Shown: piece after piece, positions 49,263 through 57,891 of the stretch
Numbering within the stretch: position 1 is the stretch's first letter
How the letters are laid out: every line of letters starts with the position of its first letter
From: a virus
DNA length: 64,000 nt
Strand: one strand, 5' to 3'
Virus record (IMG/VR): IMGVR_UViG_3300043548_000837
Location: 1-64,000 of that record
Position numbers and translations under genes: made by a program
Notes under the pieces: generated by a model
Seen by the model: only the letters and a program-made list of their open reading frames with translations
Told to the model about the DNA's origin: nothing
Database searches by the model: none

Positions 49263-50906
49263 ATGCAATACTTAAGAAAAACCTCAGGCCTATTAACACA
49301 CGCCGCAGGGAAAGCATTGCCTGTTTTGGGTGGAGCTGTGTCTGCGTATGATATGGCTAAAGATATCGGTAAAGGGGACATGGTAGGTTTGGGTATAGAT
49401 GCAGGCTCTGCAGCACTCTCACTGTCAGGAGCGATCAATCCGCTCTTTTCAATACCTGCAGGTATGGCTCTTGATATATACAACCAAAAACGAAAAGCTG
49501 CCCGTGACGCCAGACTGCAGAGCAAGCAGATGGCTGACAGATATCAGCAAGCCTCAAAAATAATGCGCAGTAACCAAAAATACGCAGCTTCCAACTTTTC
49601 TAGAGATTTAGAGGACCCTCGAGCAGGGCTAGACTCGGATCTTTATCAGGCAATTTCTCCTATAATTGGCAGAAGTGACGCAGAGAACCTTTCTCCTGAG
49701 GAGGCAGTAAAAGACAGGCTTTTACGTGAGCAGGTAAGAAAAGGCCTCGTGGGTCTCGAGTACATGACAGGTCTCAAGAAAAATACAGGGAATACGTACT
49801 ACGACGAACATCCTGTTGCAGCTGTAGGCACAGATATCCTAGGTAACTCAGGCAAGTTGGGGCTCGGGGCAGGCGCTTTAGGTGCTGCATCTAATTTACG
49901 CAACAAATATAGAAACCTTAAGATGACTCGTCCTTCAGAGGACGCACGTAAAGGTAATTATGGTGTAGACCCTGCACACCCAAGGAATTTATTAAATCCG
50001 AAAGAAGGACCTGTGCGGGCAGACATCTCTCGTGTTTTCGGAGATTTTACAACTGACCCAGAAACAAGGCTTGCACTCATTGACGAGCTCAATGCTTCTG
50101 GAGGAAAAGCTTCAGATTACGCCTCAAAATACCAAGAGCTAGTAGCGCGAGGCGAAGATCCTAAAAAACTATTCGCTGAAGCCAACAGGACCAATGGCGC
50201 TGCAATGCTTGAAGACTATGCCAATTTTCATGAATCTACACAAAGAGCGAAAGCTTCTGGAGGACTCAAGAAATATTGGGGAGAAGATATGCACACTGCT
50301 CCAGGAGCAGGTACCGCGAGCGAAGGCGTATTACACAAGTTCACTAGAGAAAATCTAGCCCCTTCGCACATGCAGGGGTTTACAGATTTAGCCGAAGCCT
50401 CTAATTTTACCAAAGCTAATCCGCACTACAATAGGAACATTTTGAAGCGAATTGCTGAAGAATATTCCCCAGGTGCAGGGGCAAAAGCTTTTGCTGAAAC
50501 AGGATTGCGAGATCTTGAAAACATACCATTTCAAAACGCAGGACTGAGTAGGTTACTGAAGCGCACAAAGCTTCCGTTAGCTGCAGGAGCTGCAGCTGCC
50601 GCTGGAGGAACAGGGCTTTACGCACTGGTTAAAGCGTTACAAAATCAAACTCACTCAAAGCAAAAAATGGATGAGTGGAGAAAAACGCTACTGCAAGCCA
50701 GAGGAGACTTCGACCGCGCGAGTCAGTACGGACCACAACAGCAATTCCAGAGACATCAACCTCAACTCGAGGAGAGCTCTCCTGAAATTCCGCTCGAAGT
50801 TCCTCCTGAGCCTCCAAGAGATGAAGAACCTCCAGCAGTCAGACCTCAACCTATAAGCCATCCTACAGATATTGATTGGAGTGAGGCTTTAAACTCGGTT
50901 AGATAA
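49263..50906 (+). CDS. Large glycine/alanine-rich virion-type protein
   Basis: A 547-residue protein. N-terminal residues ~12-75 contain alternating hydrophobic small-residue segments (A-L-P-V-L-G-G-A-V-S-A-Y, G-L-G-I-D-A-G-S-A-A-L-S-L). A second segment occurs near residues 437-460 (L-P-L-A-A-G-A-A-A-A-A-G-G-T-G-L-Y). The last ~80 residues are Pro/Glu/Gln-rich and disordered. The middle is charged and helical. It precedes the prohead protease gene by four bases, so it belongs to the morphogenesis operon; a head-internal protein is a reasonable guess. Confidence 0.5.
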   Translation: MQYLRKTSGLLTHAAGKALPVLGGAVSAYDMAKDIGKGDMVGLGIDAGSAALSLSGAINPLFSIPAGMALDIYNQKRKAARDARLQSKQMADRYQQASKIMRSNQKYAASNFSRDLEDPRAGLDSDLYQAISPIIGRSDAENLSPEEAVKDRLLREQVRKGLVGLEYMTGLKKNTGNTYYDEHPVAAVGTDILGNSGKLGLGAGALGAASNLRNKYRNLKMTRPSEDARKGNYGVDPAHPRNLLNPKEGPVRADISRVFGDFTTDPETRLALIDELNASGGKASDYASKYQELVARGEDPKKLFAEANRTNGAAMLEDYANFHESTQRAKASGGLKKYWGEDMHTAPGAGTASEGVLHKFTRENLAPSHMQGFTDLAEASNFTKANPHYNRNILKRIAEEYSPGAGAKAFAETGLRDLENIPFQNAGLSRLLKRTKLPLAAGAAAAAGGTGLYALVKALQNQTHSKQKMDEWRKTLLQARGDFDRASQYGPQQQFQRHQPQLEESSPEIPLEVPPEPPRDEEPPAVRPQPISHPTDIDWSEALNSVR

Positions 50907-50910
50907 TCTT

Positions 50911-52344
50911 ATGCACAAAGGACTGATAAAATTTAGCGCTACTCAAGACTGGAACTGGGATGTAGACCCTGTGCAGCTTATACATAATGTTAATACGTTG
51001 ACTAAAGCCGGGGCAGACAACTCAGAACTCCGGGTTGAAAAAACAGCAGGGCAAACAGATGCTCTTGTGATTGCTCTGGGAGCGTACGAAGGTACAGGAG
51101 CTAACCGCAACGGAGACATCTTTAAAGAAGCTGAATGTCTTAAAAATTATCAGACCTTTGTTAAATCAGGCAGTAAAAAAAGAGATGGTTCTTATGATGG
51201 TAGAGCTCTAAATAGACATCATAAAAATAAACCTGAGGACCCTAAATACGGGAATATTAAAGCCGCTTCTTATAACAATAAGATGAAGCGTATTGAGCTG
51301 GTTATTGGCTTAGATAATGACAAGTGTGCTGAAGAAATTCAAAAATTGGCAGAAGGTAAGCAAATTAATGTAAGTATGGCCGCAAAGGTGGCTTACGATA
51401 AATGCACTTGGTGTGGATATGAAGCTAAAGACGACCGACATAGGTGTAAGCACATCCCAAAAGAGCTTGGTGAAATCAACAAGCGTGGAGAGATGTGCAG
51501 TATGGATAATATTAAGCCAAAATGGTTTGAGCTCTCTATAGTTGGCAGGCCTGCAGACCGCATTGGTATGAGCCTCAAATTAGCTTCAGACAATAACTAT
51601 ATTAAGACCGCTTTTGATTACAAAGCGATCTATCCAGGATTTGTAGCCCCTCCGGATGATTATCTCGAAATCAGTAAATATGCATCTGAAAAGCGAGAAT
51701 TACTCAAGAAGCTATCTGCGCTAGAAAAGCACGTAGACGCTGTAATGACAAACAAACCTAAAGACAGTAAAGATAGGTTTATTGCAGAACATAAGGCCAA
51801 ATTAAAGCATTCTGACAGTATTTCGGAAAATACTATAGAGGAACTCAGAAAATATTCTCCAGCCAAACTTTTAAAAGCTCTAGCAGATCAAGGCATCATT
51901 TTTTCTCCAGAAGACTTTATTAAGTATGTTTTTGGAGCTGGTAAGCTGGGTAATGCTTCTAACCTTTTCGCCAAGGTTAAGAGTCATCTTCCATCCATTT
52001 TTTCAAAACTAGACGATGACGGAGACGATGTTGTCAACAATGACAAATATGAACCTTCTGAAACCGTAGGGTTACCTAAAGACCTTTTAAATATGGTTAG
52101 TCGCCTGTTTGACGATCACTCATTATTTGAAGCTCCAGCGCATAATAGAATTATGCGTATTACAATCGTTAAAAAAATACCTACAGACAAACAGGAGCAA
52201 AAACAGCAACCCTCAAAAGAAGCCTCTGTTAAAGAACTCGCAGAGCAATATGCCGCTTACAAGCTAGCCGCCTTACGCTATCTGGACGAATGTAACAAAC
52301 TTGACGAGGACGTAATGCTGAACGCTTTAATACAAAACAGATAA
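50911..52344 (+). CDS. Prohead (capsid maturation) protease, S78/T4 gp21-like
   Basis: A 477-residue protein. T-G-A-N-R-N-G-D-I-F near residue 62-71, R-A-L-N-R-H-H-K-N-K with His103/His104, and Q-I-N-V-S-M-A-A-K with Ser155, followed by W-F-E-L-S-I-V-G-R-P-A-D, are the ordered motifs of herpesvirus/T4/HK97-type prohead proteases. His and Ser form the catalytic pair. A C-T-W-C-G-Y...C cluster near residue 165 could bind zinc. The C-terminal ~200 residues are charged and probably cleaved or scaffold-like. It is upstream of the scaffold-like and capsid genes, as in many tailed phages. Confidence 0.85.
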   Translation: MHKGLIKFSATQDWNWDVDPVQLIHNVNTLTKAGADNSELRVEKTAGQTDALVIALGAYEGTGANRNGDIFKEAECLKNYQTFVKSGSKKRDGSYDGRALNRHHKNKPEDPKYGNIKAASYNNKMKRIELVIGLDNDKCAEEIQKLAEGKQINVSMAAKVAYDKCTWCGYEAKDDRHRCKHIPKELGEINKRGEMCSMDNIKPKWFELSIVGRPADRIGMSLKLASDNNYIKTAFDYKAIYPGFVAPPDDYLEISKYASEKRELLKKLSALEKHVDAVMTNKPKDSKDRFIAEHKAKLKHSDSISENTIEELRKYSPAKLLKALADQGIIFSPEDFIKYVFGAGKLGNASNLFAKVKSHLPSIFSKLDDDGDDVVNNDKYEPSETVGLPKDLLNMVSRLFDDHSLFEAPAHNRIMRITIVKKIPTDKQEQKQQPSKEASVKELAEQYAAYKLAALRYLDECNKLDEDVMLNALIQNR

Positions 52345-52388
52345 AATTTCTTGGAGTAATTCAAGAATTCATATAAGATTAAAAAGAT

Positions 52389-54200
52389 ATGCCAAAAATT
52401 CCTAAAATTAAATTAGCTGCTGAGTACCTGCTTAAGCTTGCGGAGACTGCAGAAATGGAGATGTCTCCAGCAGATGAGCAGGCTCATGAGCAGTTAGAAA
52501 CTCCTGAAGAGGAACTTTTAGAGCACCAAGATACAGCCAGTGAAGACCCTAACCTTGAGCAGCATCCTTTAGAAGAAGAAGCTTTAGCTCCTGCCGAAGA
52601 GCCAGAGCACGAGCAATTAGAAGCTCCTGAAGCCGAAGCTATTGAGCACCCTGAGGAGCAAGTCCATGACGACTTGGCTGTGGAGCAGTTACTTTCTCAA
52701 CTTACCCCTGAGCAAATTGAACAGTTAGCTACAGAGCTGTCCGAGGACATTCAAACTCCAGGAGAAGAAGACTCAGGCAACACAGCAGCTCTGGCACAAG
52801 CGATTCAAGAGCATTTAACACAAAACCCTGACGCTACCGTACCAGAGGCTTCTCCAGAAAAACTCGCAGCTTTGGAAATATTTAAAACTGCTGAGTATAT
52901 TGAAGGATTCTTATCTCAAGCTACATCAGAAGGCGTCACAATCAAGAAGGCTGTAGACTTATACGACCGTGTATTAATTAATGTTTTAGAGCTGGTTAAA
53001 GACGCAGAAGCTAAAAAAAAACATGAAGAGTCTGAAACCCCTGAAGAAGAAAAGCTAGAGCATGAAAAAGGTGAAGAACCTTTAGATGAAGTCAAGAAAG
53101 CTGCCTATTATCAGGGGTTTATTGACAGTGCACACGAATATGGACTTACACTAGACCAGGCGTTAGACTTCGCTAAGCAAGCAGGTCTTCGTGACGCGGC
53201 TAAGAACCTTGGCAGGTTTCTTAAAGAAACAAAACCTGTGAGGGCTGTTAAAGACGTAGTCGAAAAAGCTAAAAACACTATCACTGTACCTGCTGAGAAA
53301 GCTAAAGACTTATTTAAAGAATTAGGTACAAGTAAAAATAAACCCAAGCGTAGTGTTTTTGAACCCAAAACTACAGGAAAGGGTATTCACTATGATGAGT
53401 CTGGAGGTAAAGCTTTTCTTAAAAAGCAGTCTTCGTTAGTTGAAAATTACGTAGGACTATCTCCTGAGGATTCGGCAGCTTTGAAACTAGCAGACTTAAT
53501 TAAAGACGCAGGAGTCAGATCTCGACTTATAAATAAGGCCGTGTCTTCAGGAAGCAAAGCTAAAGGAGCATTCACTAGGACTAAAGTACCCAGATCTGGC
53601 AAAGCTCCGTCTGCGTATGAGGCAGCCAGCGCGAGATATCCAAAAGACATCCCACCGCCTACCGCAGCACCTAAAGTCACACCTAACCCTGCAGCTTCTG
53701 CAGCCCAGGCAAGCGAAGCCCCTAAAGGGGCAGGCAAGGCAAAAGCTTCTACTTTTTCTTCTATTGAAGAAGAGCTGATGTATGAAGAAGCTCGCAGAAG
53801 ACCATCGCACCATCGTAGCCCTGCAGAGCAGGAGTTAATCAATCGAGTAGAGAGAGAAGCGGCAGAGCGAGTACATGCAAGTAACAGAAGCAGAGCTACA
53901 CCTCCACCAAACGCAGAGTCAAAAAAGCAAAAAGATTTACGACAAAAAGCAGTAGAGATGGCAGACCCTTCGCAGGCTACATCTTTTGAAAACACACTTA
54001 ATCATTCTTTAGACACACCTATAGGTCCTCTCCCTCCAGGACTAAAGCACAGACTCGCGGCCCAGCTAGGTGCTGCAGGCCGATTTGCGTCAGAAAATCC
54101 ACTTAGCGCAGCTCTTGTCACGGGGGTTGGTGGTGCAGGGCTATATGCAGGGTTACAGGACCACCCAGAAAATCCTCAGCAATATCCATACTACCGCTAA
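52389..54200 (+). CDS. Large acidic scaffold- or core-like virion protein with GF-x-x-A motifs
   Basis: A 603-residue protein. The first ~110 residues are extremely acidic (repeated H-E-Q-L-E-x-P-E). Two copies of a short helical motif occur: Y-I-E-G-F-L-S-Q-A-T-S-E-G-V-T near residue 172 and Y-Y-Q-G-F-I-D-S-A-H-E-Y-G-L-T near 240. These resemble motifs in the small proteins at 55710 and 63159. The middle is basic and disordered. The last ~45 residues contain P-L-S-A-A-L-V-T-G-V-G-G-A-G-L-Y-A-G-L. Directly after the protease gene, so a cleavable core or scaffold component is likely. Confidence 0.5.
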   Translation: MPKIPKIKLAAEYLLKLAETAEMEMSPADEQAHEQLETPEEELLEHQDTASEDPNLEQHPLEEEALAPAEEPEHEQLEAPEAEAIEHPEEQVHDDLAVEQLLSQLTPEQIEQLATELSEDIQTPGEEDSGNTAALAQAIQEHLTQNPDATVPEASPEKLAALEIFKTAEYIEGFLSQATSEGVTIKKAVDLYDRVLINVLELVKDAEAKKKHEESETPEEEKLEHEKGEEPLDEVKKAAYYQGFIDSAHEYGLTLDQALDFAKQAGLRDAAKNLGRFLKETKPVRAVKDVVEKAKNTITVPAEKAKDLFKELGTSKNKPKRSVFEPKTTGKGIHYDESGGKAFLKKQSSLVENYVGLSPEDSAALKLADLIKDAGVRSRLINKAVSSGSKAKGAFTRTKVPRSGKAPSAYEAASARYPKDIPPPTAAPKVTPNPAASAAQASEAPKGAGKAKASTFSSIEEELMYEEARRRPSHHRSPAEQELINRVEREAAERVHASNRSRATPPPNAESKKQKDLRQKAVEMADPSQATSFENTLNHSLDTPIGPLPPGLKHRLAAQLGAAGRFASENPLSAALVTGVGGAGLYAGLQDHPENPQQYPYYR

Positions 54201-54263
54201 ATAATTATTTACATTAGTGTAAAACCTAAATAAAATCAAAACAATCAGTAACCACTAAAACAT

Positions 54264-55163
54264 ATGGCCAAACTAACTAAACACGCAGAAGTTCTTGAAC
54301 AGCTCCACTCTATGGTGAAGAAGCAAGCTGAAGAAGCTCAAAAAAATATCTCAGGTAAACCAGGCGGAGATGTTAAGAGTGTTAGTGTCGGTAGTGAACA
54401 CGACACAACTAACAAAAACTCTGTAGGACCTGAAAACGTCGCTCAAGGATATCATCAAAAACCTTCTGAAGATTCTGCGGAACCCCTCGCCGGGTCCAAG
54501 ACAGCCAACGACCTCGGTACTGAAATTCTCGATATCATCCGTAAGCAGGCTGAAGCTCAAGATACCGTCACAGGCAAACCTGGAGACGTTAAATCTGAAA
54601 GTACAGACGAGCACAAGACTGACAAGAACAAGGTTAAGCCTGAAAGCAATTCTCAGGACTATGAGCAAAAGCCTTCGACTGACAGCTCTAAGCCCCTTGC
54701 GTCTGCAAAGAAAGCTGAAGTTGAGGAATTAGCAGCAAAAGTTGCTTCTTATGAGCTCGGACGCCAATTTTGTGCTGCCCTGCTCAAGACTGCTGCAGAG
54801 CAGCAAGCTCCTGACGAGCTTGAGCTCATGAAAGAAGCAGGTCGTCGCGACTTCGACCTTATGATTGCTGAAGCTGCCGAAAACCTTGAAGCTGCAGAAG
54901 CTCAAGAAAAGCAGGCAGAGTTTCAGGGTGCTGAAGACTTCGACAATTTAATGAAGCAGGCCGCTTATAACGAAGCTATGCAGCAAAACCAGCAACTCCA
55001 GGCTAAGCTCGCCGAATATGAAGCCTACATCAAGCAAGCTGAAGAAACTCAGTATGCCCAATTTGTGGAAGCTCAAGCTCAGGAGCAGCAAGTCAAGCTA
55101 GCCGAGTCTGTGGCAGAAATGGTACTCAGCAAGCTTAAGTCTGAGATCGTTCCTGCCGTTTAA
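54264..55163 (+). CDS. Scaffold-like coiled-coil protein
   Basis: A 299-residue protein. The N-terminal half has two related segments, each with G-K-P-G-(G)-D-V-K-S and Q-K-P-S-x-D-S, separated by K-Q-A-E-A-like stretches, indicating an internal duplication. The C-terminal half (~155-299) is an Ala/Glu/Gln-rich coiled coil ending V-A-E-M-V-L-S-K-L-K-S-E-I-V-P-A-V. Position between the protease and capsid genes and this composition match scaffolding or core proteins. No family recognised. Confidence 0.6.
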   Translation: MAKLTKHAEVLEQLHSMVKKQAEEAQKNISGKPGGDVKSVSVGSEHDTTNKNSVGPENVAQGYHQKPSEDSAEPLAGSKTANDLGTEILDIIRKQAEAQDTVTGKPGDVKSESTDEHKTDKNKVKPESNSQDYEQKPSTDSSKPLASAKKAEVEELAAKVASYELGRQFCAALLKTAAEQQAPDELELMKEAGRRDFDLMIAEAAENLEAAEAQEKQAEFQGAEDFDNLMKQAAYNEAMQQNQQLQAKLAEYEAYIKQAEETQYAQFVEAQAQEQQVKLAESVAEMVLSKLKSEIVPAV

Positions 55164-55174
55164 TTGGTTTCATT

Positions 55175-55333
55175 ATGCCTGCTCCTCTCGAAGAAGCTAA
55201 ATCCCCTGTAGAGGAGCAGGCTATCCACGCACTAAACCATTTAAGCGATAAAGATAAAGAAAAAGTACTCAAGTACATCGCAAGTCTTTTAACCCTCGAG
55301 CAAATAAATCATGACGAAGCAAGCGCTACATAA
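55175..55333 (+). CDS. Small unknown protein
   Basis: A 52-residue ORF starting M-P-A-P-L-E-E-A-K-S-P-V-E-E-Q with a helical middle (H-L-S-D-K-D-K-E-K-V-L-K-Y-I-A-S-L-L). It starts 11 bases after the scaffold-like gene and overlaps the next gene by 23 bases. Not recognised. Confidence 0.45.
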   Translation: MPAPLEEAKSPVEEQAIHALNHLSDKDKEKVLKYIASLLTLEQINHDEASAT

Positions 55334-55700
55334 GATTGAACAGTTTGTAAAAGTTGCCCTTGCCGAAATCGCCGAGCTCAAGCAGCAACTACAAGCAGAG
55401 CAAGTTAAAAAGGCAGCTGTTCAGGTACAGCATAGTGAGTTTGAGGCTGCCCTAAAAAAGGCTGCACAAGCGATGTATAACTCAGACTTTATTAACGACG
55501 AGGAAGAAAAAGCGCTCTTCGTCAAAAAGGCTCAAGAAGATGTTAAGTACCTCGCTAAGGTTGTAGAAAAAGTTTGCGTGGCTGCAGACGTTTCATACAT
55601 GGGCAAGGTAGCTTCAGTTAAAACAGCCCCACAAACAGATGACCCAGTCATGCGTAGGGCTTTTGGATACAGCAGTTACGACAACTTACTCGACGACTAG
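55311..55700 (+). CDS. Small helical unknown protein near the capsid genes
   Basis: A 129-residue Ala/Lys/Glu-rich helical protein, with an N-terminal coiled coil (I-A-E-L-K-Q-Q-L-Q-A-E-Q-V) and an end M-R-R-A-F-G-Y-S-S-Y-D-N-L-L-D-D. Its start overlaps the preceding small gene. Probably a head-assembly accessory protein by position. Not recognised. Confidence 0.5.
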   Translation: MTKQALHKIEQFVKVALAEIAELKQQLQAEQVKKAAVQVQHSEFEAALKKAAQAMYNSDFINDEEEKALFVKKAQEDVKYLAKVVEKVCVAADVSYMGKVASVKTAPQTDDPVMRRAFGYSSYDNLLDD

Positions 55701-55709
55701 AATAAACTT

Positions 55710-55865
55710 ATGACTGAATCTGAACTGGTGGCCTATATTGAAGGATTTATTAAAGCAGCCTCAGACGAAGGGTTGTCACAGCCCGAAGCTCTTGAGCTAA
55801 TGATGAAGTTGGCTGCGGACACTTCGATAGATTTCCCAGAAGATCAAATGGTTGATGTAGATTAA
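55710..55865 (+). CDS. Small GF-x-x-A motif protein
   Basis: A 51-residue protein with Y-I-E-G-F-I-K-A-A-S-D-E-G-L-S-Q-P-E-A-L-E-L, the same short helical motif as in the 603-residue protein (52389) and the 83-residue protein (63159). An acidic tail ends in D-V-D. Not recognised as a family, but the repetition of the motif across virion genes is notable. Confidence 0.5.
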   Translation: MTESELVAYIEGFIKAASDEGLSQPEALELMMKLAADTSIDFPEDQMVDVD

Positions 55866-55882
55866 AATATTTAAATATCTAG

Positions 55883-55908
55883 TTGACCTCGCTATTATTT
55901 TTTATAAT
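55883..55908 (+). promoter_or_regulatory. Possible promoter upstream of the head gene operon
   Basis: TTGACC at 55883-55888 and TATAAT at 55903-55908 are both near-consensus, but the spacer is only 14 bases, shorter than usual. A long leader to 56021 follows. Confidence 0.4.
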
Positions 55909-56020
55909 AATTGCATATAACTTTCGATAGACACATTGCTGAAAAAGCCTTGATCGGCGTTCGGGGTGTAAATGCGAAGAGACAACAAACAAACAACAAA
56001 ACAAACAAAAGGAGAACATT
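55909..56020 (+). promoter_or_regulatory. Structured, CA-rich 5' leader of the head decoration-like gene
   Basis: Short potential stems (ACAC with GTGT, GCC with GGC) precede a 30-base CA-rich stretch containing AACAACAAAACAAACAA (55992-56008), then AAAGGAGAACATT and the ATG. The same 17-base CA-rich motif precedes the minus-strand gene at 27569. Here a real Shine-Dalgarno (GGAG) is present. Confidence 0.5.
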
Positions 56021-56524
56021 ATGATTAATTTCAAAAAAGGTCCTGCTCTGAGCTTACACCAAGTTAACTACGTTGGTAAGCCTGCTGCAGGTCAAGGTAT
56101 CGTTGCCGGTATGGTGGTGCGTTTCGACACCGCTTTTGGTACATGGAAGAAAGGCGCTTCCGCAAATCCAGCCCCAATCAATGCGGAGTATGGATTCGCC
56201 ATCAACAGTCAAGACGCTGGAGATGTTATCGAAGCAGGAGCCATTGGAGTTTACGCTCTCGATGGTATGTCTGTTATCGAAACTGACCAGTTCACAGGCG
56301 TTATTGGAGATTACGCTGTAGGTGCCCCTGTTTCCGTTGGAACAGATGGCAAGATCAAACCTCTCACAGTTACAAACAACGCTGTAGCTACATCCGACAA
56401 GGTTATCGGATATGTTGAAGGGTCTCGCGAACTACCCGGACGCGCTGCTTCCACCGATATTGCTGGGCGTACATTCACATATCCTACTAACACCACTGTG
56501 TTGGGAATTAAGCTCGCTGTCTAA
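56021..56524 (+). CDS. Putative capsid decoration or head protein
   Basis: A 167-residue beta-rich protein with many Val, Gly and Ala. It has a strong ribosome-binding site and a CA-rich leader, suggesting high expression. G-Q-G-I-V-A-G-M-V-V-R-F-D and G-D-Y-A-V-G-A-P-V-S-V-G-T-D-G-K-I-K resemble head decoration or stabilisation proteins encoded just before the major capsid gene. No signature of a known family was confirmed. It is 24 bases upstream of the capsid gene. Confidence 0.6.
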   Translation: MINFKKGPALSLHQVNYVGKPAAGQGIVAGMVVRFDTAFGTWKKGASANPAPINAEYGFAINSQDAGDVIEAGAIGVYALDGMSVIETDQFTGVIGDYAVGAPVSVGTDGKIKPLTVTNNAVATSDKVIGYVEGSRELPGRAASTDIAGRTFTYPTNTTVLGIKLAV

Positions 56525-56548
56525 TTAAACCAGTAACAAAATAACTAT

Positions 56549-57508
56549 ATGGAAAAAATCGCAAACCAAAAAGTGTTCAACGACACCTTCCTTGAGATGG
56601 TGAAGGCTGGTGAAGAAAAGAAGGCAGCTGTCAGTATGCAGTCTTTTACTCGTAACAAGCTTCGTGAAGAAAGCTTCACAGAAAAGATCATTACCCCTAT
56701 CGACATCAGCAATGATGACCTCGACAAGGCCGAGAATCCTGAGTTACTTGTTAAGTGGAACGACCGTGAACCTGATACTGCTCCTGCTGTCACAATCCCT
56801 CTCGGAGTTGTGCCTGACATGTTCCAGTTCGCTGGTACTCGTTATCCTTCCTACTTCACTCGTATCACGAGCCCTAAGTACAACAAGGACATCGACCAGC
56901 TTCGTGGGTATGATTACGACATTCGTGCAATCATGCTCGAGTTGTCTACAAAGGACATTGCTACTGAAATCGACACACGTTTCATGACTCGTGTCGATAG
57001 CATCATCGGAGCTGTTAATACAGCTAACCCATTGAATGGCCTTGGGCTTCCACAGAATGTCACTATTTCTGGAGGTATCACTCGTGAAAACATGGCTGAA
57101 GCGTTTAAGGTTATTAAGCGTCTCCGTGTTCCTTTCGGTCCTTCTCAGCCTGATGGTGGAGAAACCAAAGGAGTGATGTTGATGAACAATGTTACAGCAG
57201 ACGACTTCGTCAAGATGAGCCGCTCTGAAGTTGGTGGCGACCTCGCACAGGATATGTTCGTTAATGGCCTTCCTTCCAAGACTCTCTTGGGTGTGAAGCC
57301 TATCTACACAATCAAGCGTGACCTCGTCCCTGACGGCGTTATCTATCTGTTCTCTTCCGAAGAGTTCTTCGGCAAGTACTACAGACTACAGCCTCTCACA
57401 GTGTTCATGAAGAACGAAGCTTACTTCCTTGAGTACTTCCAGTACATGAACCTCTCGCTTGCCATCGGCAACGTGAAGGGTGTTGTGAAAGTCGACTTCA
57501 ACGGTTAA
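56549..57508 (+). CDS. Major capsid protein (HK97-fold type)
   Basis: A 319-residue protein. The N-terminal ~45 residues are charged helical (E-K-K-A-A-V-S-M-Q-S), then R-E-E-S-F-T-E-K-I-I-T-P-I-D-I, followed by a domain with K-W-N-D-R-E-P-D-T-A-P-A-V-T. The C-terminal part contains L-G-V-K-P-I-Y-T-I-K-R-D-L-V-P-D and F-L-E-Y-F-Q-Y-M-N-L-S-L-A-I-G-N. Length, position after protease and scaffold-like genes, and the strong terminator downstream fit a major capsid protein. Most abundant virion protein expected; assembled into the icosahedral head. Confidence 0.8.
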   Translation: MEKIANQKVFNDTFLEMVKAGEEKKAAVSMQSFTRNKLREESFTEKIITPIDISNDDLDKAENPELLVKWNDREPDTAPAVTIPLGVVPDMFQFAGTRYPSYFTRITSPKYNKDIDQLRGYDYDIRAIMLELSTKDIATEIDTRFMTRVDSIIGAVNTANPLNGLGLPQNVTISGGITRENMAEAFKVIKRLRVPFGPSQPDGGETKGVMLMNNVTADDFVKMSRSEVGGDLAQDMFVNGLPSKTLLGVKPIYTIKRDLVPDGVIYLFSSEEFFGKYYRLQPLTVFMKNEAYFLEYFQYMNLSLAIGNVKGVVKVDFNG

Positions 57509-57532
57509 TACACCAACAATTAGCGTAGCGTT

Positions 57533-57566
57533 AGAAAAAGGGACCTTCGGGTCCCTTTTTTGTTTT
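57533..57566 (+). terminator. Rho-independent terminator after the capsid gene
   Basis: AAAAAGGGACC-TTCG-GGTCCCTTTTTT: an 11-bp stem with a tetraloop and a long T tract; the A tract upstream allows bidirectional use. Confidence 0.92.
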
Positions 57567-57577
57567 CTATATGTCTC

Positions 57578-57605
57578 TTGATATAGTCAATAAATACGGT
57601 ATAAT
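57578..57605 (+). promoter_or_regulatory. Sigma70-like promoter for the 91-residue protein gene
   Basis: TTGATA (57578-57583), 16-base spacer, TATAAT (57600-57605). The ATG at 57612 is six bases further, so the predicted mRNA is leaderless. The strongest canonical promoter in the window. Confidence 0.7.
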
Positions 57606-57611
57606 TTATCT

Positions 57612-57887
57612 ATGAATAACTTCGAAAATATTCTTAGTGAGTTCGCAGCTTTTATTGAAAAGTCTGCGGTCGCTATGAACGCTCCTCACACAGGGTTGAC
57701 TACAGGCGAGTCTACAGAACAGTCGGGACAAGTTAGCTCTGCTCCAGCGGCAGGACAGCCAGTAGCTAGAGTAAACGAAACAAATGCTATCAGTACGCAG
57801 GCTGCACCTCAAATGTCTCAGCCCTTAAGCAAGGTCCCTACGTCTAATGCGTCACCTAAAAAAATGACTTTTAACTCTTTCAAATAA
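57612..57887 (+). CDS. Small unknown head-region protein
   Basis: A 91-residue protein: short N-terminal helix (F-E-N-I-L-S-E-F-A-A-F-I-E-K-S-A-V), then a low-complexity Ser/Thr/Ala/Gln region, ending K-K-M-T-F-N-S-F-K. It follows the capsid terminator with its own promoter and precedes the connector genes by four bases. Not recognised. Confidence 0.5.
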   Translation: MNNFENILSEFAAFIEKSAVAMNAPHTGLTTGESTEQSGQVSSAPAAGQPVARVNETNAISTQAAPQMSQPLSKVPTSNASPKKMTFNSFK

Positions 57888-57891
57888 CCTT

